Shown piece after piece: positions 27,573 to 37,626 of a stretch of DNA of 64,000 bases. Position 1 is the first letter of the stretch; every line of letters begins with the position of its first letter. Position numbers and translations under genes: made by a program. Origin of the DNA: Bacillus sp. FJAT-22090 (GTDB taxonomy: Bacteria; Bacillota; Bacilli; Bacillales_A; Planococcaceae). The notes beneath the pieces were generated by a model that worked only from the letters and a program-made list of their open reading frames with translations, searched no databases and had not been told where the DNA came from. The DNA is taken from positions 129,654 through 193,653 of the forward strand of contig NZ_VEBK01000006.1 in NCBI RefSeq assembly GCF_007676755.1, written 5' to 3'.

Positions 27573-28334
27573 TTACTTCACTCGATTGATAGGAATTTCT
27601 TTTGTAATATCATTGATTACCCAACTTGCACATATTAATCCTACCGTTGAAGGAACAAAGGCATTGGAAGACGGTGGCATTTTTGCTTTTCGAATGGCTG
27701 CATCTGGCTTTCCTACCGTTTCTACGACATCTTCCCTTACGACAATCGGGCTTTCATCTGAAAATACGACTGGAATACCTTTTGTAATATGATCTTCTTT
27801 ACGTAATTTGGTACGAATAACTCTAGCAATTGGATCCGTATGCGTTTTCGAAATATCAGCTATTTGAAAGCGAGTGGGATCTGTTTTGTTGGCTGCTCCC
27901 ATACTCGAAATAATTTTAATCCCGCGCTTTAAACATTCTTTCATCAAATGAACTTTATAAATAATTGTATCGGATGCATCAATTACATAGTCGATATTCA
28001 TCGCAAAAAACTGCTCATACGTTTCTTCTGTATAAAACATATGCATATCAATTACTTCACATTCCGGGTTAATGTCCGCTATTCGCTCTTTCATCACTTC
28101 AGATTTCGAGCGACCGATTGTAGACATGTAAGCTACTAGTTGACGGTTAATATTCGTAATATCTACGTTGTCTTTGTCTACTAATATAATTCTGCCTACC
28201 CCACTTCTAGCACATGCCTCAGCTGCGAAAGAACCAACTCCTCCAACACCTAAAATGGCAACAGTCGTATTTCTTATTAGATCTACACCTTCTGTACCTA
28301 CCGATAATTCATTTCTAGAAAATTGATGTAACAT
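27573..28334 (-). CDS. tcdA: tRNA threonylcarbamoyladenosine dehydratase TcdA
   Basis: An E1-like enzyme (YrvM/CsdL) that cyclises t6A37 in ANN-decoding tRNAs to the hydantoin form ct6A with ATP. The 253-residue protein has the nucleotide-binding GVGGVGSFAAEACARSGVG and the ThiF/MoeB-type DxDxVDxTNxNRQ-like segment (DKDNVDITNINRQ). A segment with SSMGAANKTDPTRFQIADIS follows. GGAGTG lies seven bases before the ATG. It is adjacent to 6S RNA and aspS, as in Bacillus subtilis. Confidence 0.96.
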   Translation of the reverse strand: MLHQFSRNELSVGTEGVDLIRNTTVAILGVGGVGSFAAEACARSGVGRIILVDKDNVDITNINRQLVAYMSTIGRSKSEVMKERIADINPECEVIDMHMFYTEETYEQFFAMNIDYVIDASDTIIYKVHLMKECLKRGIKIISSMGAANKTDPTRFQIADISKTHTDPIARVIRTKLRKEDHITKGIPVVFSDESPIVVREDVVETVGKPDAAIRKAKMPPSSNAFVPSTVGLICASWVINDITKEIPINRVK

Positions 28335-28413
28335 ATAAACACTCCATCTGTATCAAATTAGTTGGAGGTTTTCACTTTATTCAGTTAAAATCTGTGCTGA
28401 AAAAAGCTAAACC

Positions 28414-28447
28414 TAACAAAAACCCTCCAGCAAAAATTGCTAGAGGG
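28414..28447 (-). terminator. Terminator of the 6S RNA transcript
   Basis: Minus strand CCCTCTAGCAA and TTGCTGGAGGG pair (one T-G pair) and are followed by TTTTTGTT. It stands 7 nt after the 3' end of the structured RNA. Confidence 0.88.
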
Positions 28448-28453
28448 ACATTA

Positions 28454-28656
28454 GTAATCTAGGACGAATCCCAATCGTGCCGACAATATAAAGCGTATCG
28501 TTTTGAACCCGCACGCAGCAGGTGGGTGTCCTCTTTATTATTCTTGGCGTCCCGGTGAAGGGCATGTCATTCATAATAAAAGTTAGACTCCCGACGATAA
28601 AAATTGTTCGGTCAAAACTGATTGGCATGTTGCGAACACATCAGGATTCGTATTAC
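28454..28656 (-). ncRNA. ssrS: 6S RNA (bsrA / 6S-1 type)
   Basis: A ~203-nt rod-like RNA. The 5' end GTAAT-ACGAATCC (28656-28644) pairs with GGATTCGT (28471-28464) and ATTAC (28458-28454), a 13-bp closing helix with one bulge. Inner pairings GGG.GTC/GAC.CCC and an apical arm (CTTTTATTAT with ATAATAAAG, then ATGCCC with GGGACGCC) complete a long imperfect hairpin, with a region free for the central bulge. It has its own promoter and terminator and lies between aspS and tcdA, the known position of 6S-1 in Bacillus subtilis. 6S RNA sequesters sigma-A RNA polymerase. The assignment is by position and fold. Confidence 0.8.
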
Positions 28657-28660
28657 TTGT

Positions 28661-28689
28661 ATAATAGCATACGATTTATGAAACATCAA
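28661..28689 (-). promoter_or_regulatory. Sigma-A promoter of 6S RNA
   Basis: Minus strand TTGATG (28689-28684), 17 bp ending in TGC, TATTAT (28666-28661). It is an extended -10 promoter placing the start at or next to the first base of the closing helix (28656). Confidence 0.8.
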
Positions 28690-28945
28690 TCATTTTATCG
28701 TGATATTTTCTTACTATTCTAAATAGTCTCGTTTAGGAAAATTATCTTATATGACATTCTTCTACATAAAAAAACTTGGTTAGCGAGCAGTAATATATCG
28801 CCACTACGCTTCAACATTCTAGTATGCTAAACCATTATTGTAATAAATCATTCCAATAAATAGGACACTCGACAAACAGGAGAAAAACAATTTACTAGAT
28901 ATGATTCTTACAAACTATAGAGAAAGTGCGTCTTAAGGAAGTGTC

Positions 28946-29084
28946 CGCTTGGATTTCCGCTGAAGGACGGACGCTTTCCGTGGGGTGAGTGATAAGCCTT
29001 CACCGCCCGCTTTGGCGTTCGAAGTGAAGTCTCATCTTACTCACTTGATCCCACTGGAGTCGCCGTCCTTCAGCTCCAATCCGT
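28946..29084 (+). repeat. GC-rich hairpin repeat A, copy 2
   Basis: Self-complementary ~138-nt block: GCTGAAGGACGG pairs with CCGTCCTTCAGC, and inner CCTTCAC and GTGAAG arms pair. About 90 percent like the copy at 53147 by eye. Confidence 0.88.
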
Positions 29085-29132
29085 CAAACTATGCGCGTTT
29101 ATTTGTATTTATTGTCCATTAAAAGTTAGAAA

Positions 29133-29246
29133 ATGGCTAAGCGAGACCAATTAGCTCATGAAAGCAACCAAATCAACAGGCAAAGCAACCAGTTTGGGCT
29201 TGACAGCAACCAAATTACTATGCAAAGCAACCAATTCCCCAAATAA
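29133..29246 (+). CDS. Element-borne 37-codon heptad ORF, copy 2
   Basis: An ATG-TAA frame in the element core: MAKRDQLAHE followed by four seven-residue units ESNQINR, QSNQFGL, DSNQITM and QSNQFPK. Copy 3 (53334-53447) has a frame of the same length with the same start, unit phase and stop position. Substitutions are largely in variable positions while S/R-N-Q is kept. There is no convincing ribosome binding site, so translation is uncertain. It could equally be a phased DNA repeat read by chance. Confidence 0.35.
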   Translation: MAKRDQLAHESNQINRQSNQFGLDSNQITMQSNQFPK

Positions 29247-29302
29247 AGATTTTATGCCTCGTGTATGAACTATTTATGCTCGGAGTGGAAGCAATTTTCT
29301 TT

Positions 29303-29433
29303 GATTTTCTCTGCTGGCGGCGACTCCTGCCGGATGAGTGGGCAAATGAGACATTCCAACGAACGCGCAAGCGGCGGGAATGGCTCATCGCTCACCCGGC
29401 GGAAAGCGTCCGACTGCTGAGAAAATCATAGCG
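29303..29433 (-). repeat. GC-rich hairpin repeat B, copy 2
   Basis: GATTTTCTC at the left end pairs with GAGAAAATC at the right; inner arms TGAGTGGGC and GCTCACCCGG pair. It differs from copy 1 at only a handful of positions and is inverted relative to repeat A. Confidence 0.88.
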
Positions 29434-29495
29434 GTCGCTAGTCAAACGCACAAAGACACATTATCCCTATGAAACGTCCTAAACTACATAACAAA

Positions 29496-29537
29496 TTTAA
29501 AAGAGGGACAAGTAGCTTCAAGCTAATTGTCCCTCTT
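29496..29537 (-). terminator. Terminator of hisS-aspS
   Basis: AAGAGGGACAA and TTGTCCCTCTT enclose an inner TAGCT/AGCTA stem; on the minus strand a TTTAAATTT tail follows. Confidence 0.88.
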
Positions 29538-29565
29538 CACTCAGCGGCCGAAAACCACTAATAAA

Positions 29566-31323
29566 TTATTTTAATTTTAAGCTTAGTTCATCCAATTGAG
29601 CAGGTGCTACTGGACTTGGTGCTAATGTTAATAAATCACTTGCACTTGCGGTTTTAGGGAAAGCAATTGTGTCTCGCAAGTTTGTGCTTCCGGTAAGTAG
29701 CATAACTACACGGTCTAATCCATATGCAACACCGCCATGTGGAGGAGTTCCATATTCAAATGCTTCCATTAAGAAACCAAATTGTGCTTTTGCTTCCTCA
29801 TCAGAGAATCCTAGTACTTCAAACATTTTTTCTTGTACTTCTCTTGAGTAGATACGTAATGATCCACCGCCAAGCTCATACCCATTTAGTACTAGGTCAT
29901 ACGCTTGTGCACGAACTTTGCTTGGATCCGTATCCATTAGCGGAAGATCTTCATCAAAAGGTCTCGTAAATGGATGGTGTGCCGCATAATAACGACCTTC
30001 TTTTTCATCGTATTCAAACAATGGCCAATTCACAACCCATAAAAACTCAAAACGATTTTCATCAATTAGCCCTAAATCTTTTCCTAGTTTTAAGCGAAGT
30101 GCTCCTAATGAATCAGCTACAACAGACTTTTTATCCGCTACGAATAATAATAAATCTCCTGCTGAAGCATGAAGAGTTTCGATTAAGTTAGTTGCTGCTT
30201 CTCCTTCAAAGAACTTGGCGATTGGTCCTTTTAGTCCCTCTTCGTCCACTTTCAGCCAAGCAAGTCCTTTTGCTCCGTATACTCCGGCAAATTCGCCTAA
30301 AGCATCGATATCTTTGCGCGAATAATTATCTGCTGCACCTTTTACATTAATCGCTTTTACTTGCCCGCCTGTTTCTACTGCAGAGGCGAATACTTTGAAT
30401 GCACTATTTTGAACGATTTCTGATAAGTTGACTAATTCTAAACCAAAACGTACATCAGGTTTGTCTGATCCGAAACGATCCATTGCCTCGTCATAGTCCA
30501 TACGTTGGAAAGGAATAGTTACATCAATACCTTTTACGTCCTTCATGACTTTTTTCATCATACGCTCATTCATTTCTAAAATCTCATCCATTGATAGGAA
30601 ACTCATTTCCATATCAATTTGTGTGAACTCAGGTTGACGGTCTGCACGTAAATCCTCATCGCGGAAGCATCGCGCGATTTGATAATACTTTTCAAAACCC
30701 CCTACCATTAACATTTGCTTAAATAATTGTGGAGATTGTGGCAACGCATAGAATTCCCCATTATGCACTCGACTTGGTACTAAATAGTCTCGCGCTCCTT
30801 CTGGTGTAGATTTTGTTAAGATTGGCGTTTCTACTTCTAAAAACCCTTCCTCATCTAAGAAACGTCTTACCGTTTTTGTGATGTCTGAACGCATTTTAAA
30901 TACGTCATACATTACTGGTCTTCGTAGGTCTAAATAACGATATTTTAAACGAATGTCCTCTCCTGCATCTGTTTTGTTTTCAATAGCAAATGGTGGAGTT
31001 TTCGCTTCATTCACAATCGTCACTTCAGTTGCATGAATCTCGATCGCTCCTGAAGGCATATTTGGATTTACTTGATTTTCAGCACGAGCAATAACTGTTC
31101 CGTTCACTTGAATAATATATTCATTGCGAAGTTTTTCCGCAATTTGTATTGCTGTTTCTGAAAACTCGGGATTGAATACCACTTGTACAATTCCAGAACG
31201 ATCGCGAACATCTACGAATATTAGTCCACCTAAGTCTCTTCGTTTTTGTACCCATCCGATTAACTGTACGGACTCTCCAATATTGCGTTCATTTAATTCT
31301 CCACTTGTATGCGTTCTGTTCAT
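29566..31323 (-). CDS. aspS: Aspartyl-tRNA synthetase AspS
   Basis: A 585-residue bacterial-type class II synthetase. The N-terminal OB-fold anticodon-binding domain contains [26 protein letters not shown]. The catalytic domain has [25 protein letters not shown], the motif 2 region [26 protein letters not shown] and motif 3 [13 protein letters not shown], with a GAD insertion between. It starts ATGA-overlapped with the hisS stop and shares the hisS T-box transcript. Confidence 0.98.
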   Translation of the reverse strand: MNRTHTSGELNERNIGESVQLIGWVQKRRDLGGLIFVDVRDRSGIVQVVFNPEFSETAIQIAEKLRNEYIIQVNGTVIARAENQVNPNMPSGAIEIHATEVTIVNEAKTPPFAIENKTDAGEDIRLKYRYLDLRRPVMYDVFKMRSDITKTVRRFLDEEGFLEVETPILTKSTPEGARDYLVPSRVHNGEFYALPQSPQLFKQMLMVGGFEKYYQIARCFRDEDLRADRQPEFTQIDMEMSFLSMDEILEMNERMMKKVMKDVKGIDVTIPFQRMDYDEAMDRFGSDKPDVRFGLELVNLSEIVQNSAFKVFASAVETGGQVKAINVKGAADNYSRKDIDALGEFAGVYGAKGLAWLKVDEEGLKGPIAKFFEGEAATNLIETLHASAGDLLLFVADKKSVVADSLGALRLKLGKDLGLIDENRFEFLWVVNWPLFEYDEKEGRYYAAHHPFTRPFDEDLPLMDTDPSKVRAQAYDLVLNGYELGGGSLRIYSREVQEKMFEVLGFSDEEAKAQFGFLMEAFEYGTPPHGGVAYGLDRVVMLLTGSTNLRDTIAFPKTASASDLLTLAPSPVAPAQLDELSLKLK

Positions 31324-32615
31324 TGTTCCTCTGCCTCCACCTGTGTTTTCATACTGTTTTTTATTTGTTCGATCAATGCGCTAAATGGTACGAGCTGTTG
31401 CTCGCCCGTAGACAAATCTTTTAAGTTAACGCTTTGTTTTTGAAGCTCATCGTCACCAATGACAATCACAAACTTGGATTTTAAGCGGTCTGCTGATTTC
31501 ATCTGTGTTTTTATTTTTCGATCTAAGTAATCCATTTCAGCCGTGATACCATTTTGACGCAGATAATACGTAAGTTCTACAGCTTTTTTCTTCGCAGCTT
31601 CTCCCATACTAATAACGTATACATCTAAAGAAGAGAAGTCTTCCCAATTGTTATTTTCCGCTTGGATTGCAAGTAAGAGTCGTTCAATACTCATTGCAAA
31701 TCCGATACCTGGCGAATCTGGACCACCAAGTTCTTCTACCAGTCCGTTATATCTTCCGCCACCCGCTAAAGTTGTAATCGCGCCAAAACCTTCAGCCACA
31801 CTCATGATTTCAAAAGCAGTATGATTATAATAGTCAAGTCCACGAACTAAGTTAGGATCCACTTCAAATGGAATATTTAATAGACCCAAGTATTCCTGTA
31901 CTTTTTCAAAATACGCTGCGGATTCCTCATTTAAATAATCTGTTAAAGAAGGAGCAGTTGCCATTAATGGATGATTGCGATCTACTTTACAATCCAAAAT
32001 ACGAAGTGGATTCTTTTTTAATCTATTTTGGCAATCTGAACAAAACTCTTCGATATGTGGCTCGAAATGATTCACTAAAGCTTCTTTGTGGGTTACTCGA
32101 CTTTCTGTATCCCCAAGTGAATTAATGACAAGCTTTAATTGCTTCAATCCCGCTTTTTGATAAACCGACATTGCAAGTGAAATTACTTCAGCATCGATAG
32201 CCGGATCTGCACTGCCAATCGCTTCGATTCCAAATTGAACAAATTGACGATATCTCCCTGCTTGTTGACGCTCATATCGGAACATTGGTCCCATATAATA
32301 TAATTTCACTGGTTGGTCAGGGTATCCAAACATTTTATGTTCTACAAATGATCGAACGACAGAAGCGGTTCCTTCAGGTCGAAGGGTTAAAGAACGGTCG
32401 CCCCGATCTTGGAACGTATACATTTCTTTTTGAACGATATCTGTTGTATCTCCCACACTTCTCGTAAATAACTCAGTATGCTCAAAAATCGGTGTTCTAA
32501 TTTCCTTGTATTGATACATACGACATGTATCTCTTATTAGCTCTTCTACAGCTTGCCATTTACCTGTTTCGGAAGGCAAAATGTCTTGTGTTCCTCTTGG
32601 TACTTTAATATCCAT
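31320..32615 (-). CDS. hisS: Histidyl-tRNA synthetase HisS
   Basis: A 431-residue class II synthetase beginning with the typical [12 protein letters not shown]. Motif 2 [19 protein letters not shown] and the histidine-specific [14 protein letters not shown] and [14 protein letters not shown] blocks are present, with a C-terminal anticodon-binding domain ([18 protein letters not shown]). The ATG at 32615 with AAAGGGG eight bases upstream is preferred to a start eight codons earlier. It is the first gene of hisS-aspS. Confidence 0.97.
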   Translation of the reverse strand: MDIKVPRGTQDILPSETGKWQAVEELIRDTCRMYQYKEIRTPIFEHTELFTRSVGDTTDIVQKEMYTFQDRGDRSLTLRPEGTASVVRSFVEHKMFGYPDQPVKLYYMGPMFRYERQQAGRYRQFVQFGIEAIGSADPAIDAEVISLAMSVYQKAGLKQLKLVINSLGDTESRVTHKEALVNHFEPHIEEFCSDCQNRLKKNPLRILDCKVDRNHPLMATAPSLTDYLNEESAAYFEKVQEYLGLLNIPFEVDPNLVRGLDYYNHTAFEIMSVAEGFGAITTLAGGGRYNGLVEELGGPDSPGIGFAMSIERLLLAIQAENNNWEDFSSLDVYVISMGEAAKKKAVELTYYLRQNGITAEMDYLDRKIKTQMKSADRLKSKFVIVIGDDELQKQSVNLKDLSTGEQQLVPFSALIEQIKNSMKTQVEAEEQ

Positions 32616-32641
32616 TGTACTTGCCCCTTTCTTATGCATAT

Positions 32642-32905
32642 AAAAAAGCCCTCATCCCTTGCATATAGCAAGGGACGAGAGCTTATATAAGCTACCGCGG
32701 TTCCACCCTAGTTGGTCAAAAAAAGACCCTCTCAACTCTGGATAACGGCCAGCTCCGTTTTTGCCTACTAAAGAATTTCTCTTTCGACAAAAATCCTCTC
32801 GAATGTTGTTCGCTGGGTTCGTCTGTAGGAAAGATTTCAGCCACGTCTTTCCTTCTCTTGTCATCCGTTTTAAACAGCTACTTTTTCGGTCATCGGTTTG
32901 TTTTA
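32642..32905 (-). promoter_or_regulatory. T-box riboswitch of hisS-aspS
   Basis: The leader has the T-box core AGGGTGGAACCGCGG (32709-32695 on minus), then an intrinsic terminator (CCCTTGC/GCAAGGG stem, GGGCTTTTTTA tail, to 32642). An AGTA turn is present in the upstream GAAAAAGTAGC, but I could not place the specifier codon with certainty; histidine (CAC or CAT) is expected from the first gene. A TATAAT at 32918-32913 is the probable -10. It fills the otherwise gene-free 32616-33015. Confidence 0.9.
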
Positions 32906-33015
32906 GTTTTTAATTATACCTTATCTTAATAACGGAAGGGAAATAAGTCAACCCTTTTGAAGAAAAGGTAGAAATTTTATATCAGAATATTTACAATGGT
33001 AACAGGAGGGATTCA

Positions 33016-34557
33016 ATGAATGATAAAATACGACAAAAAATGACCATCCTTTTCCTTGCCATTATACTGTTAGTTCCTACAATCCCAGTAGATGCGCAAG
33101 ACACCGAAGTAACTGTAAATGTTTCTTCTTTAAAAGTTAGATCAGGCCCTGGACTTACATACGATACAATTGGTGTAGTGAACCTTAATGACAAGCTAGT
33201 TGTACTCGATAAAGAAAATGATTGGTTCCAAATTAAATATGGAACCACCACTGGTTGGGTCGCCAGCTGGTATATAACAAGTGAATCAGTTGAAATGACG
33301 AACAAACAAGTTGTTTCCAAAGTAAACCGGCTAAATGTACGCACGGAGCCATCCACATCCTCGGCTGTTATTGGACAATTGAACGAAGGTGATCAATTAA
33401 CTGCCTATAAATCCGAAGGGGAATGGATAGAAATTGAATTTCAAGGTCGAAAAGGATGGGTAAACAACTCGTATATTACTGTTAGAGAACAAACTTCCAC
33501 GAATGTTGAAGTTCCAACTAGTTCTAATTCTAATCCAGAGAAAGTATTTGTTGTGTCCGTCGATAAATTAAACGTACGTGCAAAAGCAGATCTAACTTCT
33601 AAACAAATTGGACAAGTGAAAAAAGGGGATCAATTTGAAATTATCGCGACCGACCATAACTGGGTACAGGTAAAATTAGGTAGTGGGAAAAGCGGTTGGT
33701 TATACAGTTTTTACGGTACTTTTTCAAATGAACAGCCATCAAGTCCTACATCTAAATCGAATGGCTCGATAACGATTCTTTATAATGGTACAAATTTACG
33801 CTCAGATAGCACTACAAATAGTGACGTTGTAAAAAGGGTAGATGCCGGAGAAACTTTTGAAGTATCTGATAAAGTAAATGACTGGTATAAAATCTATTTG
33901 GAAGACAAATCTATTGCATATGTGGCAAGTTGGGTCGTTTCATCCTCCTCTTCCACGCCTATAGAGAATATTCCAAAGAAAGAAGAAAAACAGTCAAGAA
34001 AAAAAGGTACATTACAGGGATTAAACATTGTGATTGATCCAGGCCACGGAGGAAATGACCGTGGAACGACTGGAGCACTAGGAACAGACGAAAAGGATAT
34101 TACGTTGTTAACAGCAGAGTTGCTTTCTTCTAAACTGCAAGCAGCTGGTGCAAATGTTATTATGACTAGACAATCTGATATATATGTCGATCTTCGTAAA
34201 CGAGTTTCTATAGGTCACCAAGCTAATGCTGATGCATTCATTAGCCTACATTATGATGCAGTCGATAACAGTGCTGTAAGAGGTTATACTACGTACTACA
34301 TGCATAGCTATCAAAAAAAATTAGCAGAATATGTACATGATGGTCTAGGTGATATGGTTTCCTTAAAAGATCGTGGAACTCAACCAGGGAATTATTTGGT
34401 ACTACGTGAAAACAAACAAAAAGCTATTTTAATCGAATTAGGTTATTTGAGTAACCCGACAGAAGAAAGAAATGTAACAACCCGACAATTTAGAGAGCAA
34501 GCAACACATGGAATTTATAATGGAATTATTAATTATTTTAATAGCCAAATAAATTAA
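33016..34557 (+). CDS. SH3b-repeat N-acetylmuramoyl-L-alanine amidase (YrvJ-like)
   Basis: A 513-residue secreted cell wall hydrolase. Signal peptide residues 1-27 end VDAQ. Four bacterial SH3 domains follow (about 30-90, 98-155, 172-235, 248-310), each with an LxVRxxP-like start and a GWV-like end. A linker leads to the amidase_3 catalytic domain from ~335. Zinc and catalytic residues are visible in IDPGHGGNDRG, LGTDEKDITL, ISLHYDA and ILIELGYLSN. YrvJ of Bacillus subtilis has the same plan and lies in the same place before dtd. AACAGGAGG precedes the ATG. Confidence 0.94.
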   Translation: MNDKIRQKMTILFLAIILLVPTIPVDAQDTEVTVNVSSLKVRSGPGLTYDTIGVVNLNDKLVVLDKENDWFQIKYGTTTGWVASWYITSESVEMTNKQVVSKVNRLNVRTEPSTSSAVIGQLNEGDQLTAYKSEGEWIEIEFQGRKGWVNNSYITVREQTSTNVEVPTSSNSNPEKVFVVSVDKLNVRAKADLTSKQIGQVKKGDQFEIIATDHNWVQVKLGSGKSGWLYSFYGTFSNEQPSSPTSKSNGSITILYNGTNLRSDSTTNSDVVKRVDAGETFEVSDKVNDWYKIYLEDKSIAYVASWVVSSSSSTPIENIPKKEEKQSRKKGTLQGLNIVIDPGHGGNDRGTTGALGTDEKDITLLTAELLSSKLQAAGANVIMTRQSDIYVDLRKRVSIGHQANADAFISLHYDAVDNSAVRGYTTYYMHSYQKKLAEYVHDGLGDMVSLKDRGTQPGNYLVLRENKQKAILIELGYLSNPTEERNVTTRQFREQATHGIYNGIINYFNSQIN

Positions 34558-34558
34558 G

Positions 34559-34600
34559 AGAAGCCGATTGTGACTGACGTCACAATCGGCTTCTCTTTTC
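34559..34600. terminator. Bidirectional terminator between the amidase gene and dtd
   Basis: AGAAGCCGATTGTGAC and GTCACAATCGGCTTCT pair perfectly around a four-base loop and are followed by CTTTT. It serves both converging genes. Confidence 0.92.
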
Positions 34601-34605
34601 TTCGT

Positions 34606-35043
34606 CTATGCTTCTAACATGATGGTCACTGGGCCATCGTTGGTGAATGTGACATCCATCATTGCTCCAAAAACTCCTGTCTCTACGGAAAAGCCCTTAT
34701 CGAGGAGTTTCTGATTAAATAATTCCCATAATGGTTTCGCTACTTCGGGCCGAGCTGCATCGATAAAACTTGGTCTTCTGCCCTTTCTCGTGTCTGCATA
34801 TAGTGTAAACTGGGACACGGAAAGAATTGAACCTCCTGCTTCTACTATCGAATGATTCATCTTGCCTTCCTCATCTTCAAATAATCGCAATCCAGCAATT
34901 TTATCCGCTAAATAATTTATTTCTTTTTCGCTATCTGATGATGTAATACCAACTAATAATAAATATCCTTTATCAATTTTACCTGTAACTGCTCCGTCCA
35001 CAGTGACAGTAGCATTTTTACATCGTTGAAGCAACACTTTCAT
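34606..35043 (-). CDS. dtd: D-aminoacyl-tRNA deacylase Dtd
   Basis: Dtd hydrolyses D-amino acids, and mischarged glycine, from tRNA. The 145-residue protein has the two signature blocks: [19 protein letters not shown] and, at the C-terminus, a Gly-Pro pair in [11 protein letters not shown] that forms the chiral pocket of the dimer. It lies 15 nt after relA, the conserved Firmicutes order. Confidence 0.97.
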   Translation of the reverse strand: MKVLLQRCKNATVTVDGAVTGKIDKGYLLLVGITSSDSEKEINYLADKIAGLRLFEDEEGKMNHSIVEAGGSILSVSQFTLYADTRKGRRPSFIDAARPEVAKPLWELFNQKLLDKGFSVETGVFGAMMDVTFTNDGPVTIMLEA

Positions 35044-35058
35044 GTTAGGCTAACTCCT

Positions 35059-37251
35059 TTAGTTAATAATTCGCTGTACTGAATAAACATCCGGTAATTG
35101 TTTTATTCGGTCTGCTACTCGGTGTAAATGAGCCGTATTGGAGATTAGTATCGTTAAATGGATATTCGCCATATCATTATCTGTTTTGCCATTTACAGCC
35201 GCTATATTTGTTTTCGATTCATTGACAACTTGCAACACTTCATTTAATAAACCTGGACGGTCAAACCCCGAAACTTCAATATCCACTTGATATTCTTTTT
35301 TCATCGGTATATCGGATTGTTCCCATTCGACCTCTATAATTCGGGAGTGTGCATCATCATTTTGTACATTAGGACAATCTGCCCGATGAACAGACACGCC
35401 TCTCCCCTTTGTGATGAATCCCACAATATCATCTCCTGGAACAGGACTACAACAACGAGAAAGACGGATCAACAGATTTTCTATCCCTTTTACGACCACA
35501 CCAGATTCGGTCGATTTTTTAATAGTAGGTGCTTTCATTTCTGTCGTAATCTTTTCGAGAGCTTCTTCCTGATCTCGAATTTTACGCATTTTCTCAGCAA
35601 GGCGATTCACTACTTGCTGTGCAGTTATACCATTAAATCCAACTGCCGCGTATAAATCTTCTTCTCCCGCAAAAGCATATTTATCACATACACGTTTTAT
35701 ATTTTCAGGTGTTAATACTTCTTTTATGTCAAATTCTTGTGCTTTAATTTCTTTTTCTACTAGTTCTTTTCCTTTCAACACATTTTCATCACGTAGTTGC
35801 TTTTTAAAGAACTGTTTAATTTTATTTTTCGCTTGAGAGGATTGAGCAATTTTCACCCAATCTTTACTAGGTCCAAACGATTGTTTCGACGTTAAAACTT
35901 CGATAATATCTCCTGTTTTTAGCTTTGTATCAAGCGGAACCATTTTACCGTTCACTTTAGCGCCAATTGTTTTGTTACCAACTTCGGAATGTACACGGTA
36001 GGCAAAGTCAATTGGCACAGACCCGGCCGGAAGCTCTACCACATCACCTTTTGGGGTAAAAACATACACCATATCAGAAAACAAATCGAATTTTAAAGAC
36101 TCCATAAATTCTTCCGCATTCGAGGATTCCTGTTGAAATTCAAGTATTTCTCTAAACCATGTGAGTTTTGAATCGATGGTTTGTTTATTTGTCTCTACTT
36201 TTCTTCCTTCTTTATACGCCCAGTGTGCTGCAACCCCATATTCCGCTATATTATGCATTTCTTCCGTCCGGATCTGCACTTCCAAAGGATCACCATTCGG
36301 ACCAATCACGGTTGTATGAAGAGATTGATACAAGTTTTGTTTTGGCATCGCAATATAATCTTTAAATCGCCCAGGCATCGGCTTCCACAACGTATGGATA
36401 ACACCTAAAACTGCATAACAGTCTTTTATACTTTTAACGATTATACGCATTGCGAGTAAATCGTAGATTTCGTTAAACTGCTTGTTTTGGACAACCATCT
36501 TACGATAAATACTATAAATATGTTTTGGTCGACCAGATATATCTGCGTCCACTTCCATCTCATCTAGCTGTTTACGAATGTCATTCATCACATCTTTTAA
36601 GTAGGATTCTCGCTCTGTACGTTTTTTCTTCATGAAGTTAACGATACGATAGTATTGTTGTGGATTTAAATAACGTAATGCCGTATCTTCAAGTTCCCAC
36701 TTCACTGCTGAAATCCCAAGACGATGTGCAAGAGGTGCAAAAATTTCTAATGTTTCATTGGAAATACGACGTTGCTTTGCCTCTGGCAGATGTTTTAGTG
36801 TACGCATATTATGTAAACGATCGGCTAGTTTTATAAGGATTATACGAATATCTTGTGCCATTGCAATAAACATTTTACGATGATTCTCTGCTTGCTGTTC
36901 TTCTTTGGACATATATTTGATCTTGCCCAGCTTTGTTACACCATCGACTAGAAGGGCAACTTCCTCATTGAACTCCCGAACAATATCTTCCCGTGTAAAT
37001 TCAGTATCTTCTACTACATCATGTAAAAAACCAGCTGCAACGGTTTCTGGATCCATCTGAAGATCAGCAAGAATTCCGGCTACTTGGATGGGATGTAAAA
37101 TATACGGTTCTCCAGAGTTACGAAACTGTTCTCGATGTGCATGTTCTGCAAGCTCATAGGCCTTTTTCACAAAATTTACATGCTCTTCATTCATATAAGT
37201 GGAAAGAGTTTCGAAAACGTCTTCTGCTGTCTTCACTTGATCTTTTGCCAT
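35059..37251 (-). CDS. relA: Bifunctional (p)ppGpp synthetase/hydrolase RelA
   Basis: The long Rel enzyme of the stringent response. The 730-residue protein has a hydrolase HD domain ([28 protein letters not shown]), a synthetase domain with [21 protein letters not shown], then TGS ([22 protein letters not shown]), a helical and zinc-finger region with [14 protein letters not shown], and an ACT domain. The intact HD residues imply hydrolase activity, as expected for the single long Rel of Firmicutes. AGGTGAG precedes the ATG. Confidence 0.97.
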   Translation of the reverse strand: MAKDQVKTAEDVFETLSTYMNEEHVNFVKKAYELAEHAHREQFRNSGEPYILHPIQVAGILADLQMDPETVAAGFLHDVVEDTEFTREDIVREFNEEVALLVDGVTKLGKIKYMSKEEQQAENHRKMFIAMAQDIRIILIKLADRLHNMRTLKHLPEAKQRRISNETLEIFAPLAHRLGISAVKWELEDTALRYLNPQQYYRIVNFMKKKRTERESYLKDVMNDIRKQLDEMEVDADISGRPKHIYSIYRKMVVQNKQFNEIYDLLAMRIIVKSIKDCYAVLGVIHTLWKPMPGRFKDYIAMPKQNLYQSLHTTVIGPNGDPLEVQIRTEEMHNIAEYGVAAHWAYKEGRKVETNKQTIDSKLTWFREILEFQQESSNAEEFMESLKFDLFSDMVYVFTPKGDVVELPAGSVPIDFAYRVHSEVGNKTIGAKVNGKMVPLDTKLKTGDIIEVLTSKQSFGPSKDWVKIAQSSQAKNKIKQFFKKQLRDENVLKGKELVEKEIKAQEFDIKEVLTPENIKRVCDKYAFAGEEDLYAAVGFNGITAQQVVNRLAEKMRKIRDQEEALEKITTEMKAPTIKKSTESGVVVKGIENLLIRLSRCCSPVPGDDIVGFITKGRGVSVHRADCPNVQNDDAHSRIIEVEWEQSDIPMKKEYQVDIEVSGFDRPGLLNEVLQVVNESKTNIAAVNGKTDNDMANIHLTILISNTAHLHRVADRIKQLPDVYSVQRIIN

Positions 37252-37329
37252 GCTTGCTCACCTGATTTCATTTATATTTATCCTAGTTAACAGACTGCCA
37301 TATTCTACAGTCTTCAACTTCCCGATTGG

Positions 37330-37545
37330 TTAACTATCAACAAGGAGGGAAAAATAAAATCCCACTGATGAAAGTTTAACCTTATCCAATATTTCTAGGC
37401 AAATATCGCCAAGATTTTCTCTAACTTGTCCATGTATTGGCCCTTTTAAAAATAATTGGCTATCATCTGCTACTTCAACAATATTCAGCCAATTTTTTTA
37501 AGTTCCTGTCGAATAAGTTAAAATAGTATATAAACTATATTCTAT
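37330..37545 (-). other. relA upstream region with inverted repeat and a startless 50-codon frame
   Basis: The 375-bp gap between relA and apt holds the apt terminator, an AT-rich promoter-like stretch (TATACT near 37525) and an inverted repeat AATTGGCT/AGCCAATT (37453-37498) with a 30-nt loop. An open frame without ATG, GTG or TTG runs to TAA at 37330 (possible ATT at 37482). Its product would read IVEVADDSQLFLKGP and later LGDICLEILDKVKLSS, protein-like in composition. It may be a gene remnant or chance. Confidence 0.3.
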
Positions 37546-37579
37546 AAAAAAAAAGAGGGACTTGTAAAGTCCACCCTTA
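37546..37579 (-). terminator. Terminator of apt
   Basis: Minus strand GGGTGGACTT and AAGTCCCTC pair and are followed by a nine-base T-run. Confidence 0.82.
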
Positions 37580-37626
37580 AAATGCACACTAATTATATCT
37601 TTTCCTCTTAATTGACGAAAATATCA

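Larger units (their letters stand above)
28922..29462. mobile_element. Composite inverted-repeat element, copy 2 (no transposase)
   Basis: This is a ~0.54-kb element between 6S RNA and aspS. The left end is AGTGCGTCTTAAGG (28926-28939) and the right end is a degenerate inverse of it (near 29450-29462). Hairpin A and inverted hairpin B flank a ~220-bp core with four 21-nt units starting GCAACCA. The core and flanks align with copy 3 over most of their length. No transposase is present. The bases from 28700 to 28920 hold nothing I can interpret. Confidence 0.65.

Noticed and set aside
28440..28722. Short ORFs on both strands (62 and 66 codons) between tcdA and aspS
   Set aside because: No ribosome binding sites. 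The region folds as a long rod with its own promoter and terminator at the known 6S RNA position, so an RNA gene explains it better.
29133..29246. CRISPR-like look of the regularly spaced GCAACCA units
   Set aside because: The units are directly adjacent 21-mers that vary at many positions. There is no repeat-spacer alternation, no leader and no cas genes.
32652..32864. 70-codon minus-strand ORF upstream of hisS
   Set aside because: It lies wholly within the T-box leader, including the AGGGTGGAACCGCGG core.
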